From CBDDBH01 sp965225625 (GTDB lineage Bacteria > Pseudomonadota > Gammaproteobacteria > JADZEE01), in NCBI GenBank assembly GCA_965225625.1, contig CBDDBH010000017.1:1-64000 (forward strand): DNA of 64,000 nucleotides. Reading direction: 5' to 3'. The position numbers were made by a program, and so were the translations under genes. Positions 16,887 through 28,600 of the stretch are shown here, in pieces. A model generated the notes under the pieces. That model saw only the letters and a list, made by a program, of their open reading frames with translations, did no database searches and was not told the DNA's origin. How positions within the stretch are numbered: the first letter of the stretch is position 1; every line of letters starts with the position of its first letter.

Positions 16887-17222
16887 TTATTGTGCAGCCG
16901 AGAAAGCAACCACCGCGTCCTTCTCCGTGTCATAGATTTTGAGAACATTGGTAAAGCCCGAGACTTCAAGGACTCGCCTCACGTCGCTGTGGGCGCTACA
17001 GATCTTGAGCTCGCCGCCGTTGGTCTGTAGCAACTGAGCACCTTGCATGATGATCCGCAACCCGGCGCTGCTGACATACTCCAGGTTCTCCAGATTGAGT
17101 ACGACCTGTTTGTCGTCGCCGGTGATGCGGGCAACCGCGTCGTCGAGATCGCTCAATGCATCGAGCTTGCCGGCCATACCGACCACCAATACGTCATCTA
17201 CTTTGCGCGTATCAATTTCCAT
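16887..17222 (-). CDS. STAS-domain anti-sigma factor antagonist
   Basis: The 111-residue product is a single STAS domain with the right length for SpoIIAA-type proteins. The strand NLENLEYVSSAGLRIIMQGA holds the Ser (SSAGLR) that partner kinases phosphorylate. A GAGGAGAG site supports the start. Such proteins bind an anti-sigma kinase in partner-switching circuits. No kinase or phosphatase partner lies next to it, so the partner is elsewhere. It is followed by no close gene on its strand. Confidence 0.9.
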   Translation of the reverse strand: MEIDTRKVDDVLVVGMAGKLDALSDLDDAVARITGDDKQVVLNLENLEYVSSAGLRIIMQGAQLLQTNGGELKICSAHSDVRRVLEVSGFTNVLKIYDTEKDAVVAFSAAQ

Positions 17223-17272
17223 CGCAGCTCTCCTCGCTCTTGATTTTTAGGTGTCTCCGCCAGACCACTTCT

Positions 17273-18040
17273 CTAATAATCCACGTGGGATGTAAAGCCT
17301 CCGTCGATGCACAGATTCTGACCAACCGTATTACTGGATAACGGGCTCGCCAGGAACACGACTGCTGACGCAACTTCTTCTGGCGTTCCCATACGCCCGA
17401 GGGCACATTGTGATTGCCAAGCATTAAATACTTCGGGTTGTGTTTGTCTTGCTTCGTCCCATGCTCCACCTGCAAACAATATGGGACCGGGTGATACGGT
17501 ATTGACGCGGATCCCTTCTTTCGCCAGATCTCTACTTAATTTTGCGCCATAGGCAATCAACGCCGCCTTGCACGCGCCATATGAATACCAATTCGGATCA
17601 GTTTTCGCTTCCATCGCAGCCACACTGGCGATTAACACCACCGCGGCCGCCTCTGATTTACGCAGATGCGGTAACAATGTTTCACAGCCTCTCACTGCAC
17701 CAAGCACATCGGCGTTGAAATTTTCATACCACCCTGTGTCGCCCGTACCTACACCAAAACCGGAGACGTTGGAAACAAAAATATCGACGCCACCCAATCG
17801 TGTGACTGCTGAGTTGAGCCAGTCGATATAGGTATCTCGATTGCTTACGTCGATAACATCACCGACAACCCTGACTCCGGTTGCGTCCAGCTCGGCCACG
17901 GTGTGCTCAACCCGGCTCTGAGTGCGGGAACAGATGGCTAGATCTACACCTTCAGCCGCCAATGTTCGGGCGATGCCCAATCCGATCCCTCTGGTAGCAC
18001 CTGTAACAATGGCTTTCTTGCCTTTTAGTTGTAAATCCAT
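17273..18040 (-). CDS. SDR-family oxidoreductase
   Basis: A 255-residue classical short-chain dehydrogenase. The cofactor motif is GATRGIGLGIA (about residues 13-23), followed by an R after the second strand (CSRTQSR), which favours NADPH. NVSG and VLIAS supply the Ser, and SYGACKAAL supplies the Tyr-x-x-x-Lys pair. The tail LCIDGGF is typical. It probably acts on a keto or hydroxy acyl group, but the substrate cannot be read. It is transcribed away from the broken MFS gene and lies 50 bp upstream of the STAS gene. Confidence 0.92.
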   Translation of the reverse strand: MDLQLKGKKAIVTGATRGIGLGIARTLAAEGVDLAICSRTQSRVEHTVAELDATGVRVVGDVIDVSNRDTYIDWLNSAVTRLGGVDIFVSNVSGFGVGTGDTGWYENFNADVLGAVRGCETLLPHLRKSEAAAVVLIASVAAMEAKTDPNWYSYGACKAALIAYGAKLSRDLAKEGIRVNTVSPGPILFAGGAWDEARQTQPEVFNAWQSQCALGRMGTPEEVASAVVFLASPLSSNTVGQNLCIDGGFTSHVDY

Positions 18041-18142
18041 GTTTCGGGGTCGAGTTCTTCAGGGTAATACGCAATCATGTATGCGACCATATTACTTTTC
18101 CAGTGCTGATTGAATTTGGGCTTGTGCCGTGGCCTCCATCGC

Positions 18143-19307
18143 ATGAAAAATCTCATCGGTATCGATCCGGAATCGGCGGCTGTGGACGTAGACAGCCTCG
18201 CCAGCATCGTGATGATCGTCTGTCTGGGAGCATTTGGCAGCGCAATCCTGCTTGAAGCTCCGGTGCTCGTGGGCTCCATGGTCACGCAGCTCGGATTTTC
18301 CGAGGCCCAGGCGGGATATGCAATGTCCGCGGATCTCGGTGGCATGGGACTCGCCAGCATACCTGCTTTGCTGTGGGTGCAGCGTGCAAACTGGCGCATC
18401 GTCGCTCTGGTTGCGTTCAGCGCCATGATCGCCGGCAACCTCGCCACAATTTTCATTCAAGACTTCCAGGTTTTTACGGCGGTGCGGCTACTCACAGGAA
18501 CGGCGGCAGGTACCTGCATGATCCTGTGTGTCACCTCAATCAGTTTGATGCGGGACCCGGATCGCGGCTATGGGTTCCTGGTCATGGGTAATCTGATCTT
18601 CCAAACCGTTGCCATTGTAGTGCTTGCGCGGATTTTGCCGGTCGTCGGATTGGGATTTGCCTATGGTACGAACGCAATCGCAATGTTGGTGTTCACATTC
18701 CTTATTCGGTATCTGCCGGCGCACGGGAAAGCGCACGTCGGCGGCGGATGTGGCAGCACCTCGCGAACGCACACGCCTGATTTGGGGAGTGCTGGGATTG
18801 CTCGCGATGCTGGCCTATTACATCGGCGTAACTGGCGTATGGACCTATCTGGAACGGATCGGCGACAGCGCAGGGCTGGACGCGGCATCGATAGGCAACG
18901 CGTTGGCAATCTCCTCGCTGCTTGGGCTAGCCGGTGCGACGCTCGCGGCCGCCATTGCCGGCCGATTCGGGCGGTCGTTGCCGGTCGTCGCCGGGCACGT
19001 TTTTACCATCGCCGGTATAGCCCTTTTGACCACCAGCTTGAATTACTCGACGTATCTCGCTGCGGTATGTATTTACAATTTTGCCTGGAATTTCCTGTTG
19101 CCGTACCTGCTTGCCTGCATCGCCGCCGTGGATGTCAGCGGGCGTCTGATCGCGAGCACTAATGGTTTTATCGGCGCGGGGCTGGGTCTCGGCCCGGCGA
19201 TTGTCGCGACTATTTATACACCGGGCAATTACGCGCCGGTGTTGTGGGTTTGCTGCGCATGCGTGACGCTAAGCTTGCTGTTTATTTTTCGCCTCGCTAT
19301 TCGTTGA
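18143..19307 (+). pseudogene. MFS transporter, frameshifted
   Basis: The first frame from MKNLIGIDPESA gives six membrane helices (for example MIVCLGAFGSAILLEAPVLV and FLVMGNLIFQTVAIVVLA) and then loses hydrophobicity near RYLPAHGKAH. The second half is in another frame: APRERTRLIWGVLGLLAMLA, further helices, and an end at 19307. Joined at about 18725-18745 they make a normal 12-helix transporter of about 388 residues. The break is in the central cytoplasmic loop and not in a homopolymer. It ends 11 bp inside the convergent peptidase gene. Confidence 0.78.
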
Positions 19308-20439
19308 GGCGACCGTAGTCGCGCATGATGGACTGCAGGCGCGCGTGATCGATTGCCTCCAACGTGTACCCGACCGGTTTCACGGTAGTCATCGATTCTG
19401 CCGCGATCATGGCGTTGATGATTGCTTCCTCGATTGATTGGACGGTGGCCTCATAAATCAAATCGGCATAGTGTTCGTTGACGAATTCCATGCCGAAAGT
19501 GCCGGGTTGCGGCTCCATCATGCTCGGTAAAATCATATCGTTGGCGACCGAGAACGCCAGAAAGATATCTCCCGAATAATGTCCCCCCGGCGTACCGGTG
19601 CGTCCCAGACCAACAGCAGCACGCTTGGCCATGCGATGCAGATGAATGGGCAACAACGGTAGATCGGTGCCGATGATGACAATGATGGAGCCTTGCTCGT
19701 GGCCTATCAAATCAGAGATCACAGCATTTTCAGGCATGCGCTTGCCAACGGGCACGCCAAGGATGGTCAACTGCTCACGCGAGCCGAAATTCGATTGCAC
19801 CAGCGCGCCAACCACGTAGTCCCGATTATCGATCTCGATACGTCTTGACGCCGTGCCGGTACCGCCCTTGAACTCGTAGGTCATCATGCCGGTTCCGCCA
19901 CCCACGTTGCCCTCCGCGATCGGGCCGCTTGCTGCCGAATCTAGCGCGGCTACGACGTGCGCCTCTTTAATATGCAGACCGCAGGCGTCATTGGTCAGGC
20001 CGTCATAGGTTTCCGCAACAACGGGCATGGGCCAGGCGTGGTTCTCCTGCAAAGTTCGGGGATAGTGATCGATCATCCAGCCGACCGTAGCGTGATGCAC
20101 CATGCCAACCGAATGCGTGTTGGTAATGCAGATCGGACTGGCAAAATAACCGGCTTCGTTTATCCAGTGGGTGCCGGTCATCTCGCCATTGCCGTTCAAG
20201 TTGAACTGTCCAGCCCAGATCAAGCTAGGCTCGTCCTGCTTGCCGCGCGGCAGGATAGCGGTAACGCCGGTTCGGACCGGCCCCTTGCCAATCTCGACCG
20301 GTCCCTCACCCTGGAGTAGCGTCGTATAGCCGACTTCCACACCCGCAATGTCGGTGATTGCGTTCCACTGCCCGGGCGTGCCTTGAAACGGCAGATCCAG
20401 GTCGCGGGCCCGTGGTTTACTTTGTGTACCGTTTGTCAT
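19297..20439 (-). CDS. P1/DmpA-family aminopeptidase (peptidase family S58)
   Basis: The 380-residue product starts at MTNGTQSK; GAAGGG lies about 10 bp upstream, and a TTG start 15 bp earlier is possible. The DmpA hallmarks are present: LPFQGTPGQWNAITDIAGV, GVTAILPRG, HSVGMVHHATVGW, NVGGGTGMMTYEFKGG and GSIIVIIGTDLPLLP. The family cleaves itself just before the Ser of the GSIIV motif (here residue 251) to make two chains, and this Ser is then the nucleophile of an N-terminal hydrolase. Substrates in the family are small peptides with free N-termini, including D-amino-acid or beta-peptides. It lies 11 bp after the esterase gene and is probably cotranscribed. Confidence 0.92.
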   Translation of the reverse strand: MTNGTQSKPRARDLDLPFQGTPGQWNAITDIAGVEVGYTTLLQGEGPVEIGKGPVRTGVTAILPRGKQDEPSLIWAGQFNLNGNGEMTGTHWINEAGYFASPICITNTHSVGMVHHATVGWMIDHYPRTLQENHAWPMPVVAETYDGLTNDACGLHIKEAHVVAALDSAASGPIAEGNVGGGTGMMTYEFKGGTGTASRRIEIDNRDYVVGALVQSNFGSREQLTILGVPVGKRMPENAVISDLIGHEQGSIIVIIGTDLPLLPIHLHRMAKRAAVGLGRTGTPGGHYSGDIFLAFSVANDMILPSMMEPQPGTFGMEFVNEHYADLIYEATVQSIEEAIINAMIAAESMTTVKPVGYTLEAIDHARLQSIMRDYGRLNE

Positions 20440-20450
20440 GAAGGATCCCT

Positions 20451-21329
20451 TCAATGATCCTGCGTTTTGTCCTGCACGAACTGGCCGATTGTATTGATTG
20501 CGTTGCGCCCCTCAGTGAGCATCGGATAAAACGCATGCCAGACATGGATCATCTCGTCCCATTCCTCTAATGTTGAATCGACCCCCGCGGATTTTGCGTT
20601 TTGATGCAGGGTGTCGGCATCGCTGAACAGAACTTCCGCTTCGCCAACCTGAATTAACAGCGGTGGTAGCCCACTTAGATCGCCGAAGATGGGAGATGCC
20701 GTTGGGGCCTTCAGGTTGCCGGCGGCATAAAGCTCACCGAGTTGGCGCAACATATCGGCGTTGAGGATGGGATCCTTGTCGGCGCGCGTTTGATAGCTGT
20801 CGCCGCTGCACGTCAGATCTGCCCACGGCGACAGACAGATGGCGGCGGCGGGTAATTGCGTTGTCTCATCGCGTAGCTGCAATAACGTGGCAACGGCCAA
20901 TCCACCGCCGGCCGAGTCGCCGGCGATAGAGATCTTGTTGGCCGCATAGCCATTGTCGAGTAGCCACCGGTACACATGTACTGAATCCTCAACTGCGGCC
21001 GGATGAGAATGGGCCGGCGCCAGACGATAGTCGACAGCCACGGCGCAGCAGCGTGCGGCACGGGCTAATTCGCTAACGAGGCCTTCGTGGCTTCGCAACG
21101 AGCCGAATACATAACCGCCACCATGGAGATACATAATGACGCGGGAGGTATCGGCATCCGGCGGCGTATAGCGTTGGCAGGCAACGCCTTGAATGTCTAA
21201 GTTTTCCACTTCGATGTCGGCCGCGGCACGCGGGGCCATCTCGTCGTACTGCTTTGCTGCGGCCGCTGGGTCGTCCACCGGCAACGGGTTTTCTTCGAGC
21301 ATTTTTATGACGGCTTGTATTTCAGACAC
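20451..21329 (-). CDS. Alpha/beta hydrolase, HSL-type esterase
   Basis: The 292-residue enzyme carries the hormone-sensitive-lipase family motifs in order: YLHGGGYVFGS (oxyanion hole), VDYRLAPAHSHPAA, SIAGDSAGGGLA with the nucleophile Ser, and a C-terminal His in IHVWHAF; the acid is near LIQVGEAEVLFSDA. Such esterases act on short-chain esters in the cytoplasm. It is upstream of, and nearly touching, the DmpA-type peptidase gene, so the two may act on one modified peptide or ester-amide substrate, which is my inference. Confidence 0.9.
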   Translation of the reverse strand: MSEIQAVIKMLEENPLPVDDPAAAAKQYDEMAPRAAADIEVENLDIQGVACQRYTPPDADTSRVIMYLHGGGYVFGSLRSHEGLVSELARAARCCAVAVDYRLAPAHSHPAAVEDSVHVYRWLLDNGYAANKISIAGDSAGGGLAVATLLQLRDETTQLPAAAICLSPWADLTCSGDSYQTRADKDPILNADMLRQLGELYAAGNLKAPTASPIFGDLSGLPPLLIQVGEAEVLFSDADTLHQNAKSAGVDSTLEEWDEMIHVWHAFYPMLTEGRNAINTIGQFVQDKTQDH

Positions 21330-21455
21330 GGGTTTATCTCTCTAGTTTGGAAAGTGGTAAGCGAAAAGCGATCCTATCGCGTTTACGAACATATACGGAA
21401 AGTAGCTGTCAGATAGGCCTTAGGTCTTCGATCCGACCCGTCGGCCACGAACCGG

Positions 21456-21992
21456 TTACTCAGTAACTGGAAGAAATACCCCGACCAGAACGAGCAAAAG
21501 CCAGAGACAGCCGATGACCACTACCACGTAGTTCCAACCCCGGATACGTGTGTTCGGATCGGAGTCGGGTGCTAGCTCGTGATTGATTTGCTCGATGGCG
21601 TTGCGCACCGGCAGCAGCGGCAAGAACCCGAGCAGGTAGATAAGAAACCACGGGATGGGAAGATTCGCGGCGCCGGAAAACAGAAAAACTGCCACTGCCA
21701 GATAACCGGCACTAAAGCTGGGGTTGCGCTCGCGAACTGCTTTAAACAGTGAGTACGCTGTTATGCCGAAAAAAAGGGCTCGGGGTGCCGGCCAGATATT
21801 GTGGCCCTGCGCCTGCATGCTGCGAAAATTTTTGTAGAACCAGTAGATCTCGTAAAATCCCCAGGTGGCGACGTACATTACCGCGAGTTTCATCGCTCCG
21901 ACCTGGAAGAAAACAGCCGACGCCGCGCCCTCGGCCTCCATCGCAATCGGGGCCTCTGGCGTCGCGTACGGATTTTCGGACGTTTCGGCCAT
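21456..21992 (-). CDS. Small multi-pass membrane protein
   Basis: From MAETSENPYATPEAPI the product has 178 residues. A polar N-terminal 30 residues is followed by four hydrophobic segments: KLAVMYVATWGFYEIYWFY, AGYLAVAVFLFSG, PWFLIYLLGFLPLLPV and WNYVVVVIGCLWLLLVLVGV. The YATWGFYEIYWFYKNFRS signature recurs in bacterial membrane proteins of unknown role, resembling DUF4234. A GGTGAG site supports this start over an upstream in-frame one. No partner is evident. Confidence 0.7.
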   Translation of the reverse strand: MAETSENPYATPEAPIAMEAEGAASAVFFQVGAMKLAVMYVATWGFYEIYWFYKNFRSMQAQGHNIWPAPRALFFGITAYSLFKAVRERNPSFSAGYLAVAVFLFSGAANLPIPWFLIYLLGFLPLLPVRNAIEQINHELAPDSDPNTRIRGWNYVVVVIGCLWLLLVLVGVFLPVTE

Positions 21993-22308
21993 TGGCTCAC
22001 CAACTCGCTGTGGTCCAGGCTGATGAGCATAACATGATGGTTTCGGCCGGCGTGCCGGGTCTAGCCGAGATCGATCTGGGCGACAAGCGTTTTGATCTAG
22101 ATTGTCCGGAACCAGGCTAACTTTATAATCGGATTTGTTGGCGGCGAAGACGTGGCGGTTGGGCCACGACAACTAAAGCTACTGGCACCCGACCATGCTA
22201 AAATGCATCCCCTTGCCGGATTATCTCGTAATTCGGTTGAAAAATTGCTCTAACTTTCTAAAAAGAATAGACTTTATACGATTGTGGCGGTCAGATAGGG
22301 GAGCAACC

Positions 22309-23872
22309 GTGCGCAGATGGAGCGCGTTGTTAATAGTTTTTCTGGTGTGTGCCGCGGCACATGCGCAGGAAGCACCCCTCGTTCGCTTTTCAGTTGACCG
22401 CTTCGAAGTCTTGGGTGACAACCCGCTGTCGGTGAATGAAACCGATCAGGCTCTTGCCGATTTCACAGGTAACTTCGAAGGTGTTGACCGTCTTCTCCTC
22501 GCGGCGAGCGCACTGGAAACCGCGTTCGCGAATGCGGGCTACAGCTTCCACCGGGTCACCGTGCCACCACAGACGCTCAGCGGTGGGACAGTCCAGCTTC
22601 AGGTTATTGTTTTCCGTCTCGGCGACATCATCGTCGAGGGAAACTCCCATTTCTCAGAAGCCAATATTCGGCGCAGCGTGCCGACATTAACGGCAGGCAT
22701 GACGCCGAGCACCGCTGAGTTTTCTCGCGCCGTCAATATCGCCAATCGTCATCCGAGCAAGACGCTTGCGGTCAATTTGCGGCAAAGCGACGACCCTGAT
22801 GCTATCGACGCCGTGCTACGGGTTCGCGATAGCCGTCCCTGGCAGGGTTTCCTCACCGCAAACAATATCGGCAGCGAAGACAGCGGTCGCTCGCGGTTGT
22901 CGTTCGGTGCGCAATACAACAACCTGTTTAAGCTCGACCATGCAATTACCGGGAGTTACACGACGTCGCCCGAGAACGCGGACGACGTTGAGCAGTACGG
23001 TGTTCACTACCGTGCTCCGCTCTACCGGTTTGGGGCCTCTGTCTCCGCGTTTTATACGCACTCGAAAGTTGACACGGGCACCGTGGGCGACTTTTTTGAA
23101 GTCAGTGGCAGCGGTGATTTCTACGGCTTCAGCTTTAATCAGGTTCTACGCAACATCGGGCGCTATTCGCAGGAGTGGTTCGTTGGTGTGCAGGATCGTT
23201 TATTCGAGAATAACGTCAGCTTCAATGACATACCGATTGGCATCGACGTGCGCTCGCGCCCGATCTCGATTGGATACACCGGCAGTTACCGCACGGACAA
23301 TAGCGCGATGGGCTTCACCGCGTCATACAGTCGCAACTGGTCGGCAGGCAGGGGCGGAGAATAACCAACGAGTTTACGCGTTGTCGCGTTCTGAAGGCGA
23401 CGCGGAGTGGGATGCCGTGCGCCTGGACGGATACATTAATTACTACCTGCCGAAGGATTGGATCGTTCGTGGCGTCATGGCCGGCCAGTTCAGCGATGAG
23501 TCGCTGATTGTCGGCGAGCAATTCGGGATCGGCGGCGCGGATTCGGTGCGCGGGTTCGACGAGCGGATCCTGACCGGTGACACAGGCCTGCGTCTGACTG
23601 CTGAGGTGTGGACCCCGCAGGCGCCATTTCTGCCCGGGCTTCGTGCGCTGGTGTTTGCGGATATCGGCCATCGGCATCTTAACAACAATGAGCCTGGTGA
23701 AGTTGAGAGCGATACGATTTCCAGCGCCGGCGTGGGTGTACGCTATCAATGGAAAGAAAACGTCAGCTTCACGCTCGACTATGGCAACGCGCTAGCCAAG
23801 GGCAAGCGCGTGAAGGGCGGGCCTGATGTCGGCAACGTGAAAATTCACGCGAGCCTGTTTGTGCGCTATTGA
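22309..23872 (+). pseudogene. TpsB outer-membrane transporter (ShlB/FhaC/HecB family), frameshifted
   Basis: The start is a GTG with GGGGAG upstream and a clear signal peptide (RRWSALLIVFLVCAAAHAQ). POTRA-like modules follow (VDRFEVLGDNPLS; TLSGGTVQLQVI; LGDIIVEGNSHFSEANIRRS). A beta-barrel comes next, with SVRGFDERILTGDTG as the conserved VRGF loop and KIHASLFVRY at the end. Frame 1 stops at 23364 in SAGRGGE. The sequence clearly continues one base out of phase as ENNQRVYALSRSEG, next to a GGGG run. Restored, the protein is about 520 residues, normal for the family. It exports the TpsA protein encoded 95 bp downstream. Confidence 0.85.
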
Positions 23873-25649
23873 GGTTGGCAGTTGTGACCCAGTTCACTAA
23901 CTGTGTCGTGCGAAGCCGGGATAATTTGGTCAGCGATGTGCGCAGTAGCGCCGAGGACGTGTCCGGCATGTGGAATAAATTTTCCCGATTGTTCGCAGGC
24001 TTCTGCTTGGGTTGCCTTGCGGCCACGGGTGCGCTTGCCAATCCCCAAGGCCCTAACGTGGTGGCCGGTCAGGCGGGCTTCGCCAATCCGGCGCCGAACG
24101 TTCTTAACGTCACCAACTCTCCTGGCGCCATTATTAACTGGCAGGCGTTCGGGATTAACCCCAATGAAGTTACGCGTTTCATCCAGCAGAGCGGCGCCAG
24201 CGCGGTTCTGAACCGGGTCGTCGGCCAGGATCCTTCGGCGGTCCTGGGGCAGTTGCTGTCCAACGGCCGTGTATTCCTTATTAATCCCAACGGCATTGTG
24301 TTCGGTCCTAGTGCAGTGGTGGATACCGCAGGTCTGGTGGCATCGAGTCTGAATATTACGAACGAGGATTTTCTGTCAGGGACCTACCGGTTCACGGGTG
24401 ATGGGGATTCGGGTTCTGTTGAGAACCAGGGATTGATCAAGGCGGGGGCTAATGGCGATGTCTTTCTGATTGCGCCCTCGATTGAGAACAGCGGGATCAT
24501 CGAGAGTGACGGCGGCGACCTGGTGCTGGCGGCGGGCCGCTCGGTGCTGTTGACGAGTTTGGACGCGGTGGGTGTGACGTTCGAGGTACAGGCGCCCGAG
24601 GATGCAGCGGTGAACCTGGGTCAGTTGTTGAGTGCGGGCGGTGCGGCGGCCATCTTCGCCGGCACGCTGCGCCACAGCGGTGACATCAATGTCGATGCAG
24701 TAAGTGTGGACGAGTACGGCCAGGTACTACTTTTCGCGCAGACGGATATCAGCGTTGAGGCAGGTGCGAGTATCAGCGCTTCCGCCGGCCGGATTGCGTT
24801 GACGGCCAATCGGGTGGTTATTGCAGGAACAATCGATGCCTCCGCTGATAACGACTCGGGCGGCACTGTCGAGATCGACGGTAAGGGTTGGGTGGCACTG
24901 GGTGGCAACATCGATGCCAGCGGTACGACCGGCGGTACGATCAACGTGAACGCTGGCGGACTATCGCTTGCGGAGCAGATGCTTGCCCAAGGCAGTAGCG
25001 GGCGTGGCGGCGACATCAACATCAATGCCACCGGTCAGACGACCGAGACCTCCACGTCGTTTATCGATGTGTCGGGCGCAAGTGGCGGTGCGATCAGTCA
25101 TATTGCCGAGCAGCAGATCACCACATCGGGGACGTACCTCGCCGTGGGTGATTCCGGCAACGGCGGGACGATTGATGTCAGCGCCACGGCCACCAAGATC
25201 CTGTCTTCGACTTTCGACGCCTCGGGTGAAACGGGCGGCGGACGGGTACGTCTGGGCGGTGAGTTCCAGGGTGGTAAAGATCTCAATGAGGACGATCTCA
25301 GCAATGCAGCGACGTTGGTCGCCACGGATGCAACCGATATTCGGGCGGATGCGCTCGGCGTAGATGGTAACGGCGGTGAAGTGATCATCTGGTCGGACGA
25401 GGAAACGGTGTTTCTCGGCGGGATCACGGCGCGACCGGGTAGCGACAGTGGCGACGGGGGATTCGTTGAGATCTCCTCCGCCGGCACCCTCACCTATAAC
25501 GGCGAGGTGGAGACCGGGAGAGCTGATCGTGCCGGTACGGTGTTGTTCGATCCGAAAAACCTGATCATCGCGGCCGGGCCCGGCACGCCGGCGATCAGTC
25601 AGCTCAGCCTGGTGCTGGGCTTTAACTACGGGGACGTCTCCGAACTGGG

Positions 25650-28600
25650 TGTCAACGATATCGGTGGCCCCGTTTCTCTGGATGGCACCCGGCTGGCGAT
25701 TGGCGCGCGTCTGGACGACGGTGCGCGCAGTACCGCGACCGACAGCGGCGCGGTGCGCCTATTTTCGTTTGTGGATAATGACTTCAATGGAGCGATCCTC
25801 GAAGCGACGCTCGGTACCGGCTACGTTGGCGGCAAGAATCTCGATTTGTCCGCCGTTCTGGATGCTGGAGATCAATTTGGCAGTGCCGTTTCGCTGGACG
25901 GCACGCGCCTGGCCGTTGGTGCAAACTTCGATGATGGCGCAGGCAATATCGGCACGGAGACCGGCGCGGTGCATTTGTTTAGTTTTACCGATACTGCGTT
26001 CAACGGTGGAGTTCTGGAGGCAACGATTGGTGAAGGCTACAGCGGCGGCAAGAATGTTGATCTCGGCAGCCTATTAGATAACGGCGATAATTTTGGCCAA
26101 TCGGTCTCCCTCGATGCTATGGGGCTTGCGAGCGGTGCTCGGCGCGACGATGGCGTTGGTAACACGACAGCAGATGTCGGCGCGGTTCATCTGTTGAGCT
26201 TTACCGATTCGGTGTTCAGCGGCGGCGTGCTGGAGGCGTCGATTGGTGAAGGCTACAGCGGCGGCAAGAATGTCGATCTCAGCGCGGTGCTGGATCCCGG
26301 CGATCTCTTCGGTATTGATGTTTCTCTGGACGCCGGGCGCCTGGCTGTGGGGGCTGATCGTGATGATGGGCTCGGTGTGGCGGGCACCAATGACAACGGT
26401 GCCGTGCACCTGTTTACGTTCACCGACTCGGTATTCAATGGCGGGGTGCTGCAGGGCAGCATCGGCGAGGGGTATATCGGCGGCAAGAATCTCGATCTCG
26501 GAGCTGCCTTGGACCCTGGTGATCTGTTCGGCATAGCGGTCTCGCTCGATGGCACGCGCCTCGCAGTGGGAGCCTGCTGTGATGATGGTTTCGGCAATAC
26601 CGGCTCGAACCTAGGTGCGGCCTATCTATTTACATTTTCGGATACCACCTTCAACGGCGCTACCCTGGAAGCGACCATTGGGGAAGGCTATACGGGCGGC
26701 AACAATCTGGACTTGTCGAGTCTGCTCGAACCCAACGATAATTTTGGTAACATGTTGTCGCTGGATGGTAACCGACTGGCCGTTGCCGCATTAATTGACG
26801 ATGGCGCCGACAACACGTCGACAGACATTGGCGCCGTCTATCTCATCACCTTTGCCGACAGCAGCTTCAACGGTGGCGCCCTGGCAGGCACCATCGGTGC
26901 GGATTACAGCCCCACTTCGATCGGCGCCAAAGATCTGAATTTGTCCAACCTGCTGGATAACAGTGACGTCTTTGGCGATAGCGCCTCACTCGACGCCACG
27001 CGGCTGGCGGTGGGTGCATTAGCGGACGACGGCCCGGGTAACCTAACGACCAACACCGGCGCGGTCCATCTGTTCAGTTTTACCGATACGGCGTTCAACG
27101 GGGCGGTGCTCGAAGGGACCATTGGCGAGGGCTACACGGGCGGCAAGAACCTCGATGTATCCCTCCTGCTGGACGACGGTGACTTCTTTGGCGACTCCGT
27201 CTCCCTCGACGGCACGCGGCTGGCGGTTGGGGCGACCGGCGATGATGCCGTCGGCAATGTGACGAATAGCGCGGGCGCGGTGCATCTGTTTACCTTCACC
27301 GATGCGGCTTTCAATGGGGGGTTGCTAGCAGGGACCATTGGCGCAGGCTATACGACCGGTAAGAACGTCGATATCAGCGCTTTCTTGGACGTTAGCGATC
27401 TGTTCGGCCAAGCGGTCTCGCTCGACGGCACGCGGCTGGCAGTTGGCGCAAATGGGGACGACGGCGCGGGCAATGTGGGGACTAACACGGGAGCGGCGCA
27501 TGTGTTTACCTTCACCGATACGGTATTTAGCGGTGGGGTGCTCGTGGGGACCATTGGCGAAGGCTACAACCCAGGTACCAACGGGCCTAACGATCGCAAT
27601 ATTGCGGCAACCCTCGATGACCAGGATTTATTTGGCGTTTCCGTCGCCCTCGACGGGACGCGTCTGGCAGCGGGTACGGAAGGGGACGACGGTGCCGGTA
27701 ATTTGGCGACTGGACGCGGCGCGGTGCATCTGTTTACGTTCACCGACACGGCATTCAACGGCGGGGTGCTGGAAGGGACTATTGGTGCAGGCTACGTCGG
27801 TGGTAAGAACGTCGATGTATCAGCGGTGCTGGACAACGGTGACGACTTTGGCATCGCCGTTTCCCTTGACGGGACGCGGCTGGCTGTGGGTGCGGCTAAC
27901 GATGATGGTGCCGGAAATGTGGCAAGTAACGACGGTGCGGCGCATCTGTTTACCTTCACCGATGCGGTATTTACCGGTGGGGTGCTGGAGGGGACCATTG
28001 GCGCAGGCTATACCGGCGGCAAGAACGTCGACGTATCCGCTGTACTGGACAACAGTGACCGCTTTGGTCAATCCGTTTCTCTCGATGGCACGCGGCTGGC
28101 CGTGGGCGCGGACGGTGACAACGGTGCGGTCAACTTCGCGCCGAATGCCGGCGCTGTTCGTCTCTTCACTTTCACGGACACCATCTTCAATGGCGGCGCG
28201 CTGGAAGGCACGATGGGTGATTTTTCGGCCACCAAGAACGTGAACCTGAGCCTGTTGGACGATGACTTCTTTGGCTCCGTTTCGCTCGACGGCACGCGAC
28301 TGGCGGTGGGTGCACCCTCTGACGGTGGTGCTGGCAATGTGGCGAATAATACCGGCGCCGTGCACCTGTTCACCTTCACCGATACGGCGTTCAACGGCCC
28401 AACGCTGGAGGGGACGATCGGGGAAGGCTATACGGGCGGCAAGAACGTCGATGTGTCCGCCGTACTGGACAACAGTGACACTTTCGGCTTCTTTGTTTCC
28501 CTTGACGGCACACGGTTGGCGGTGGGCGCCAGTGGCGATGACGGTGCGCTCAATTTGACCAACAATGCGGGTGCTGCGCACCTGTTCACATTCACTGATA

